In this document: in pieces, positions 46,417-53,600 of the stretch
How the letters are laid out: every line of letters begins with the position of its first letter
How positions within the stretch are numbered: the first letter of the stretch is position 1
NCBI RefSeq assembly: GCF_030063445.1
Contig: NZ_JASITD010000017.1
Location: 43,723 to 107,722 of the forward strand
Length of the DNA stretch: 64,000 nucleotides
Source: Hymenobacter sp. H14-R3
Lineage (GTDB): Bacteria; Bacteroidota; Bacteroidia; Cytophagales; Hymenobacteraceae
Direction of reading: 5' to 3'
The notes under the pieces: generated by a model
What the model was told of the DNA's origin: nothing
The model's input: the letters and a program-made list of their open reading frames with translations, nothing else
Databases searched by the model: none
Made by a program: the position numbers and the translations under genes

Positions 46417-47496
46417 ATGGATTACAATGTACACATTACCCGCAAGGCGGAAAGCTGGGCGGCGGGGGATGAGGACGCGGTTATTTCGCTGCCCGAGTGG
46501 CTGGCCTACGTAGCCAACGACCCTGAGATGCAACTGGATAGCCAGGCCGGCGCGCCCGTGCCGGGGCTGGAGGCGGGGCTGCCTGCGGAGGCGGCGGGCT
46601 TGAGCGTGTGGCTGGGCTACTCCAGGCATGGGCGCGGGGGTAAGTATGCGTGGTTCAGCCATGAGGAGGACCGGGTGGTAGTGCAGAACCCCGATGAGGA
46701 GATTTTGGGGAAGATGCTGGCGGTTGCGCAGGTTTTTGAGGCCCGCGTGCAGGGCGACGATGGCGAGTACTTCGACGAAACGCCGACCGATATGCAGGCG
46801 GCGCGCGCGGAAACCAGCTACGAGGCCCGCACTGATTTTCGGGCTTTCCAGACCTTCGCCTCCGCCGAGGCGGCGCAGCCGCTGCTGGCCATGCTGGCCC
46901 AGCAGGGCATCGTGGCCCGCACCGACGCCGACAATGGCCAAATGGCCTTCGACTCGTCGTTTGCCAATAACCGGCTGGTCAGCAAGTTTACCGTGAAGCT
47001 TCAGCTGGCCGACTTTGAGCGCGGCGGCCAGCTGCTGGCCGATGTGAACCAGCACGCCATCAGCCAGGCCGACCCCAATCACTACCTGTTCACCTTCTCC
47101 GACGAAGAGCTGTTTGACCTGCTGGTGAAGCCCGACGAGTGGAGCAGCTTCGACGTGGCGCTGGCGGGCCAGCTACTGCGCGAGCGCGGCCACGACGTAT
47201 CGGCCGATACCCTGCGGCTGCTGCGGCAGCACCGCGTAGCCGAGTTGGCCCAGCCCGACAAAGACCACAAAATGTGGATACTAGGCGGCTACGTATCGGC
47301 GTTGTTGGGTGGGTTCTTCGGGTTGCTCATCGGCTACCAGTTGTACTTCCACCGCAAAGAGCTGTCCGATGGCCGGTACGTGCCCGCCTACAGCCCCACC
47401 GACCGGGTGCACGGGCTGCGCATTCTGGTGCTGTCTATAATAATGCTGCTATTGCTGGTGAGCGTGCGCGTAATGCAGGGCCTCAGTACTGGCTAA
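46417..47496 (+). CDS. Membrane protein with DUF2007-like domain, unknown role
   Basis: Protein of 359 residues from MDYNVHITRKAESWAAGDED. An N-terminal alpha/beta domain (SLPEWLAYVANDPEMQLD, NPDEEILGKMLAVA, RVQGDDGEYF) resembles small stand-alone bacterial proteins of unknown role. The middle resembles DUF2007 (FQTFASAEAAQPLLAMLAQQ GIVA). The C-terminus has two membrane spans (YVSALLGGFFGLLIGYQLYF and ILVLSIIMLLLLVSVRVM). The first two domains should face the cytosol. The upstream TTG start at 46393 is less likely. Confidence 0.75.
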   Translation: MDYNVHITRKAESWAAGDEDAVISLPEWLAYVANDPEMQLDSQAGAPVPGLEAGLPAEAAGLSVWLGYSRHGRGGKYAWFSHEEDRVVVQNPDEEILGKMLAVAQVFEARVQGDDGEYFDETPTDMQAARAETSYEARTDFRAFQTFASAEAAQPLLAMLAQQGIVARTDADNGQMAFDSSFANNRLVSKFTVKLQLADFERGGQLLADVNQHAISQADPNHYLFTFSDEELFDLLVKPDEWSSFDVALAGQLLRERGHDVSADTLRLLRQHRVAELAQPDKDHKMWILGGYVSALLGGFFGLLIGYQLYFHRKELSDGRYVPAYSPTDRVHGLRILVLSIIMLLLLVSVRVMQGLSTG

Positions 47497-47960
47497 CTAC
47501 CTACCGGCGTAAAAAAACAATTTTTTTACCTGGATACTAACTAATATTTAGTAGAATTATAGAAAGAAAAAATGATTACTGACAATTTGTAAGCTACTTG
47601 TTGGTAGTACTTTGTATAAAATAAGCGATGGGAGGAGGGTTGGATGATTCGAAGGTGCTTATTTGTGGTGGGGCGCGATATACTATAACTTGCATAGTAA
47701 TTACTAACCGGGAATTATTTGCGGCCACTTCTAATCTAGGTAGCATTTTAATTGGCAGGCCGCTGCCTTCAGTGTAAGGGGAAGTGGGGCTGTTTGCCAG
47801 CTGAAAAGGGGATACTCCTGGGGCAGCCGTTTTTCTTTAAGCCACCTGCACAGTGGGTGCAACCGGCGGCAGAGGGAGTTTGGCGAAAATAGGTTCCCGG
47901 CATGATTTTTATTTTAGTGCTTTGCCAACCGATTAGCTGGCCCGTTTCGTAGGTCGCGTT
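47497..47960. other. AT-rich intergenic region
   Basis: No gene is seen in 464 bases. The first 250 are unusually AT-rich for this genome. One promoter-like pair (TTTG 47586, TACTTTG 47608-47614) lacks one base of the -7 consensus and lies about 340 bases before the next gene, so it is not called. Confidence 0.4.
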
Positions 47961-48641
47961 ATGAAAATTGTTACTATTATGCTATCTATTCGCCGTTTTA
48001 CCCTGCTTTTGCCCGCTGCCGCGCTTTTGCTGGCATCGAGCTGCACGCTGCGCGAAACCCGCCAGGAGGGCGCGCCCAACGTGCAGCCCGAGGTGAAAGT
48101 GCGGGCCGTGGAGCAAGCCAGCCTCGGCACCCTGGATGTGCTAAAGCTGCGCACGCCCACCGATGTGGACCTGCCACGCCGCAATCAACTTATTGAGGGA
48201 TACGTAAATAAGGAATTGCCACTGAAAATGCGCTTGCAGCTCAACGCCTACAACCCCAACCTGGAGGCCACCGCCATCACGGGCCTCGACTACACGGTGC
48301 TGGTCGATGGCAAAGAGCTGGGGGCCGGCCGCATGCCGCTGGCCCTGGAACTGCCCGCCCGCGACTCGGTGCGCGTGCCCTTCGAGTTCGAGATGAATAC
48401 TTATAAGCTGCTGGGCAGCGACGCACTGCCTGCGCTGCGCAACTTCGCCCTGGGTTTTGGCGACCTGCGCCGCAAGCGGGTAACGCTGAACATCCGCGCC
48501 ATTACGCGCAATGGCCGGGGCCGCCTCAGCACGCTCATCCATCGCAAGGCGGTGCCCGTGGCCACTACCAAGCCCGCCCGCCCCACCGTGCAGGCCGACT
48601 CGCGGGTGAAGCCCGCCAAGCCTACTCCCCAAAAACTATAG
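47961..48641 (+). CDS. LEA14-like lipoprotein
   Basis: Protein of 226 residues with lipobox LASSC after an N-terminal hydrophobic stretch. The mature region resembles LEA type 2 (WHy) domains: LKMRLQLNAYNPNLEATAIT, GLDYTVLVDGKELGAG and DSVRVPFEFEM. Such domains are beta-sandwiches linked with desiccation or envelope stress. The tail is rich in Lys, Pro and Ala. Transcription is stopped by a long bidirectional hairpin 30 bases later. Confidence 0.8.
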   Translation: MKIVTIMLSIRRFTLLLPAAALLLASSCTLRETRQEGAPNVQPEVKVRAVEQASLGTLDVLKLRTPTDVDLPRRNQLIEGYVNKELPLKMRLQLNAYNPNLEATAITGLDYTVLVDGKELGAGRMPLALELPARDSVRVPFEFEMNTYKLLGSDALPALRNFALGFGDLRRKRVTLNIRAITRNGRGRLSTLIHRKAVPVATTKPARPTVQADSRVKPAKPTPQKL

Positions 48642-48670
48642 CTATTTGATAACCAGTTGATTATAAATAA

Positions 48671-48717
48671 AAACGACCCGCCCGGTCGTCCTTGAAAGGA
48701 CGACCGGGCGGGTCGTT
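48671..48717. terminator. Long bidirectional intrinsic terminator
   Basis: Stem arms 48671-48692 and 48697-48717 of about 21 bp (AAACGACCCGCCCGGTCGTC..) with a short GAAA-type loop. It lies between two converging genes and has A and T runs at the outer ends. Confidence 0.85.
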
Positions 48718-48736
48718 TCGCTTGGTGGGCCGCTGA

Positions 48737-49837
48737 TTAGTCGGCCGGGCCTTCGGCGATGGCGTCGTTGATTTTTTCGCGGGCTTCGAGGCGGTCTTCG
48801 GCGTCGGAAGCTTCCAGCTCGGCTTCCTGCGCCTCCCAGCCCTGGGGCTCGTAGCTGAGACGAATAAAAATGGGGAAGTGGTCGGAGCCAATGTAGGGCA
48901 GCCGCTCCATGCGCTGCACCCGGAAATGGGCCGAGTGAAACACGTGGTCGAGGGGCCAGCGCAGCAGCTTGTGCTCGGCGTGAAAGGTGGGCAGTAGGCC
49001 CCGGCCCACGCGTGGGTCGAGGAGCCGCGCCAGCCGCCGAAACAGCTCAGAAGTGTGCGACCAGGCCACGTCGTTGAGGTCGCCGGCCACTACGGTGGGG
49101 CCGTCGTGCGCCTGAATAGCGCGGCCTACCAGTAGCAGCTCGGCATCGCGCCGGGTGCTGGTTTTGGACTCGCCGGGGGCCGGGGGCTTGGGGTGCACAA
49201 AGTGTAGGTTGGCCTCGACGCCGCTGGGCAGCCGTACCCGCCCGTGAAACGACGGAATGCCGGGGTCCAGGATAAACTGCATGTCCTTGGCCAGCAAGGG
49301 CAAGCGCGAAAACACGAGCATACCGTAGGTGTTGGGCAGCGGGGCGTGGCAGGTGTGCGGGTAGTCGTCAGTAAGGCCCTGCAATTGACTCAGCCACCAC
49401 TCGTCGGTTTCGACGGCCAGCACAATATCGGGCTGGTACTCGCGGATGACGCCCAGGCAGCGCGAGGCGTCGCGGTTGTACATCAACACGTTGGTAACCA
49501 GCAGGCTGAGGTGGTTAGGGTCGTCGGGCCGGCGCTGGCTGTCCTGCACCTGCTTGCCGTGCCAGGGCGTGTAGGGCCAGATGCGCGAGGCCTGGTAGCC
49601 CACGGCCACCCCCAGCGCCGCCAGGGCCAGCGGCGAGTGCGCCAGCCACAGCCTGTCGCCGGGCAGGCTCAGTAGTAACAGGCTGAGTAGCAAGCCAGCT
49701 ACTATTTGCAGGCGCGGAAAATCGCATACGCGAATCCACCAGGCAGTTTGGCGAAACAGGGGGAGCAGGGTGGCCAGCAGGCCGATGCCGCCCAGCACCA
49801 GCCCCAGGCCGTGCAGAACAAGATACAGAGTGGGCAC
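48737..49837 (-). CDS. Endonuclease/exonuclease/phosphatase family membrane protein
   Basis: Protein of 366 residues from a GTG (VPTLYLVLHGLGLVLGG); no ATG precedes the first membrane segment, and a TTG at 49894 would add 19 residues. Three hydrophobic segments are followed by an EEP domain, with metal and catalytic residues in VLAVETDEWW, VVAGDLNDVAWS and the final GSDHFPIFIRL. This layout matches YafD-like proteins, with the catalytic part probably outside the inner membrane. The substrate (nucleic acid, lipid or sugar phosphate) is unknown. The C-terminus is strongly acidic. Confidence 0.87.
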   Translation of the reverse strand: MPTLYLVLHGLGLVLGGIGLLATLLPLFRQTAWWIRVCDFPRLQIVAGLLLSLLLLSLPGDRLWLAHSPLALAALGVAVGYQASRIWPYTPWHGKQVQDSQRRPDDPNHLSLLVTNVLMYNRDASRCLGVIREYQPDIVLAVETDEWWLSQLQGLTDDYPHTCHAPLPNTYGMLVFSRLPLLAKDMQFILDPGIPSFHGRVRLPSGVEANLHFVHPKPPAPGESKTSTRRDAELLLVGRAIQAHDGPTVVAGDLNDVAWSHTSELFRRLARLLDPRVGRGLLPTFHAEHKLLRWPLDHVFHSAHFRVQRMERLPYIGSDHFPIFIRLSYEPQGWEAQEAELEASDAEDRLEAREKINDAIAEGPAD

Positions 49838-49964
49838 GTGGTGAAAGTAGCGCGGTGGGCAGATGAATCGGCAAAGATGGGCGGCCGCCGCCAAAGTCCA
49901 AAAAAGCCTGCTATACGGTGAGTCGAGCCCGGCAACCAGCTTACTACGCTAATACCTTTACGGC

Positions 49965-50579
49965 ATGGAAGTTCTGATTGCCACTGTTACCACCTTGTTT
50001 TCGGTCGTCAACCCCTTCGGGGCCATGCCGATGTTCCTGACCCTCACCGCCGACGACAGCAACTCGGACCGCACGGCCATCGCCCTGCGCTCGTGCGTGT
50101 ATATGATGGCGATACTATCGGTGGCCTTTTTTGGGGGGCAGTATATTCTTAACTTCTTCGGTATCAACATCCAGCACCTGCGCATTGCGGGCGGTATCCT
50201 ACTCATGCGCTCGGCCTTCGACTTGCTCACGCCGGGCGCCAGCCGCGACCGCGTGGGCCCCGACGCCCTGGAGGAGAGCAAGCTCAAGGACGATATCAGC
50301 TTCACGCCGCTGGCCATGCCCATGCTCTCGGGCCCGGGCTCGATGGCGCTCTGCATCGGCCTCATCCGGCCCACGTATGCCGACAAGGCCATGACGGTGC
50401 TGGGCTTTGCGCTGGTGGCGGCGGCGGCGTTTCTCATCCTGGTGTCGTCGCTGCGCCTCACCAAGCTCATGGGCCGGCCGGGTATGGCCGCGCTGGCCCG
50501 CATCATGGGCTTTCTCACGCTGGCCATTGGTGTCAACTTCTTCGTAACGGCCGTGAAGGTGTTATTTCACGTTGATTAG
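49965..50579 (+). CDS. MarC family membrane protein
   Basis: Protein of 204 residues with six predicted membrane segments and the family motifs FSVVNPFGAMPMFL near the N-terminus and PLAMPMLSGPGSMALCIG in the middle. The MarC (UPF0056) family is named after the multiple-antibiotic-resistance region but has no proven role in resistance; some members are annotated as amino acid transporters on similarity alone. The length is normal. Confidence 0.93.
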   Translation: MEVLIATVTTLFSVVNPFGAMPMFLTLTADDSNSDRTAIALRSCVYMMAILSVAFFGGQYILNFFGINIQHLRIAGGILLMRSAFDLLTPGASRDRVGPDALEESKLKDDISFTPLAMPMLSGPGSMALCIGLIRPTYADKAMTVLGFALVAAAAFLILVSSLRLTKLMGRPGMAALARIMGFLTLAIGVNFFVTAVKVLFHVD

Positions 50580-50618
50580 TAGGTAAGGATAAAAACCGGT
50601 TTTGCTTAATTTATCCAC

Positions 50619-53600
50619 CTACTTTATATCCACCCGTTTGCTGGCCGAGCGGCCAAACTTGGTGGGGAAATACAGCAGCTCTGCTCGGGCGGGGTTGAGG
50701 GTGTAGCTGCCCCGGTAGCGCGGCTGCAAGGCAATGTGGAACGTGTGGCGGCCCACCGGCAGCAGGTCGATGAAGAGGCCGGCCTGGTGCTGGAGGTACT
50801 CGCGGTGCACCTCCAAAGGGTTAGTCGGGGCGGGCTCGCCGTAGGAGCAGCCGGCCGGAATGGGCACTTCCAGCACCACGTAGCGCGCTTCAGCGGCCAC
50901 CTCAACCGTGATGAGCAGCTCGGCGGGCTTGCCGGCGGGCAGCGCCACGCGGCGGCCAGCCTGGCCAGCCAGCGTGGTGGCAACGGTGAAGGTGGCGGCC
51001 ACGGCCTCGGGCGCGGGGTTCCAGCGGGTTTGGTAGGCGGTGGCGTACACGGGCAGGCCGCCCTGCTTGCGCAGCGCGAGCGGCCCGGTGCCGGCGGGCA
51101 GCGTGAGCGCCAGCGGAAACTGCGTAACCGGCCCGGCCGGCAGCGCCGGGCTGCCGCTGAGCTGCACCTGCGCCATAGCGCCGCCGGGGCCCGGCCCCAG
51201 CAAATCGGGGCCGATGGTGGTCAGGATTTGGGCCGCTTCGTAGGTGCTGCCCCAGTAGCCACCGCCGCGCAGCCCCAGCAAGAACGTGCGGATGCGCGCC
51301 AGCTCGGCCGCGTGGCCGCCCTGCTGGCGTAACACGCGGTAAGCCAGCAGGCTGGTGCCCACCCGGTCGGCGAGCAGGTAGCGGTAGTAGGTGCCGGCGC
51401 GCAGCGTGTCGGCGTAGAACACGCCGCCCAGGGCGGTGCGCAGGCGGTAGTGGCGCAGGCTGTCGAGCTGGTAGGGCAGGCCGAGCTGCTGGCGCAATTC
51501 GGCCAGGGCCAGGTAGCGGTCGAGGGGCGGGCGGCGCGGCGCGGGCGGCGCAAGGGCCTCGATGCGCCGCAGGTAGGTGGCGTAGGGCGCCGGGGCCCCC
51601 AGGTCATGCAACAGCTTCAGCAGCCGAATTTGGTCGTCGTTTTGCTGGAAATAGCCGGCGTAGCGATGGGTGGCGGTGGGGGCGCTCAGGCTGGCATCCA
51701 GCTCATGCAAGAGATAGGCAATGAGCGGGTTGTGGTCGAGCTTCACGGCATAGCCGGCCTTTTCGGCGGCCAGTAGCGCCTCCACCACGTGCACGGTAGC
51801 CCAGGGGCTGCCAGTGGCCGCCGCCCACGTACCCCAGATGCCGGTAGCTTGCTGACGGCCATCCAACAGCTTCTTGATGAGAAAGTTGACAATTTTCGGG
51901 TACTTGAACGGCGTAGCCTGCGCCGCGCGAATGCGCTGCTCCAGCAGCAGCCCCAGCAGGCGCGAGGCGGCCTGCTCGTTGCAGAGGTAGGCGTAGTCTT
52001 GCAGGTGGTGAATCTCGGCCAGCAGGGTGGGGAGGGCGTCGCTTTCGAGGCGTAGCGTGGCGGGGCCCAGGCGCGGGTCGAGGGGTAGGGCCAGGGTGGT
52101 ATCGGTGGCGGTGAGCACGGCGTAGGTGCCCACGCGCTCGCGGGTGCCCACGGGCAGCACCGGCAGGGTGCGCTGCTCGCCATCGGCGTAGCCGCTGGCC
52201 TGCTCCAGGCCGAAGGTGAGCTGCAAGGAGTCGGCCGCCGCCGGGGCCGTCACGGTGAGCGTGTCGATAACGGCGCTGCTCACGCGGCGGGCCTGGCGGC
52301 GCACTACCTGCCCACCCACCCGGAAGGTGGTGGTAATCTGTGCGGTATCCGACTGATAATTAATCGCTTTGCCCAGTACCTGGGCACGGTCGCCGGCCAC
52401 CAGAAAGCGCGGCACGGCCAGCGTGGCCAGCAGCGCCTTAAAGGCGCGCAGCCGGCTGGTGGCGGTGCCCACGCGCCCGCACCCATCGGAGCCCACCACG
52501 AAAGTGTCCCAGCTCGTGAGGTCATCGGGCAGCACCACGTCGGTGCGGGCGCGGCCCTGGGCGTCGGTCACCAGGGTGGGCCGCCACCAGGCGTAGTCGC
52601 GGAAGCGGCGGCGCAGCGCCAGGCGCGCATCCTGGCCAGGCAGCTGGTCGGCGGCGGGGCCCACGGGCTGGCCCGCCAGCGCCGCGCCCTTGCGCAGCGT
52701 AATCAGGATAACCCCGTTGCTGGCCCGCGAACCGTAGAGGCCCATCGCCGCGGGGCCTTTCAGCACCTTTATATCCAGAATATCGGCCGGGGCGATGTCG
52801 GCCATGTTGCCGCTAAAAGGCAGGCCATTAACGATATACAGCGGCTCCGAATTCAGCGCCAGCGAGGCCGTGCCCCGAATCTGAACAGGGCCGCCCGAGA
52901 TAAACACGCCGGCCGCCCGGCCTTGCAGCACGGTACTCACACTGCCCGTGAGGCTGGCCCGGCTCATAGTGCCGTAGCCAGTTATCACTACCTCTTCCAG
53001 CTGTTTGGAATCAGCCGCCATACTCACCGCGAAAAGGCCATCGGGGCTAAGGGGCAACTCCTGCGTGACGAAGCCGATGAAGGAAAACGTGAGGGCCTGC
53101 ACCGTGAGCGGCACCCGCAGCGAAAAGCTGCCATCGGCGTTGGTGGAGGTGCCCACGGTGGTGCCCTTGGCCAGCACCGTTACGCCGGGCAGGCCCTCCT
53201 CGGTGGTGTGGTCGAGCACGCGGCCGCGCAGCAGGTGCCAGCCCGGCTGGGCCTGCGTGGGCTGCTCTACCAGTATCTCGCGGCGCTCGGGAATGACGAC
53301 TATCATCCGCCCCAGTTGCCCCAGCAGTTGGTTGATGCGGTGGCTGAGCGCGCCGGCCGGCTGGCGGTCGGCGGCTTGCAGCTGGTAGTAAGTCTGGCCG
53401 TTGGCTTCTACCAAAATCAGCTCTTTCGGGGCCAGGCAGGTGCTGTCGGCCAGCAGCACGGCGGCGCGGTAGCGGCCGGGCGGCAGGGCGTGCAGCACCG
53501 CCAGCCCCGCTTGCAAGCGCCGAAACTTGGGCTGGTCGGGCCGGGTGAGCAGGGTGTACAGAATGGCCGGCAGCACAGCGGGCTGCTGGGCTAGTGGCAG

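Noticed and set aside
47586..47614. Promoter for the LEA14-like gene
   Set aside because: TTTG and TACTTTG are present, but the -7 box lacks one base and lies about 340 bases from the start codon.
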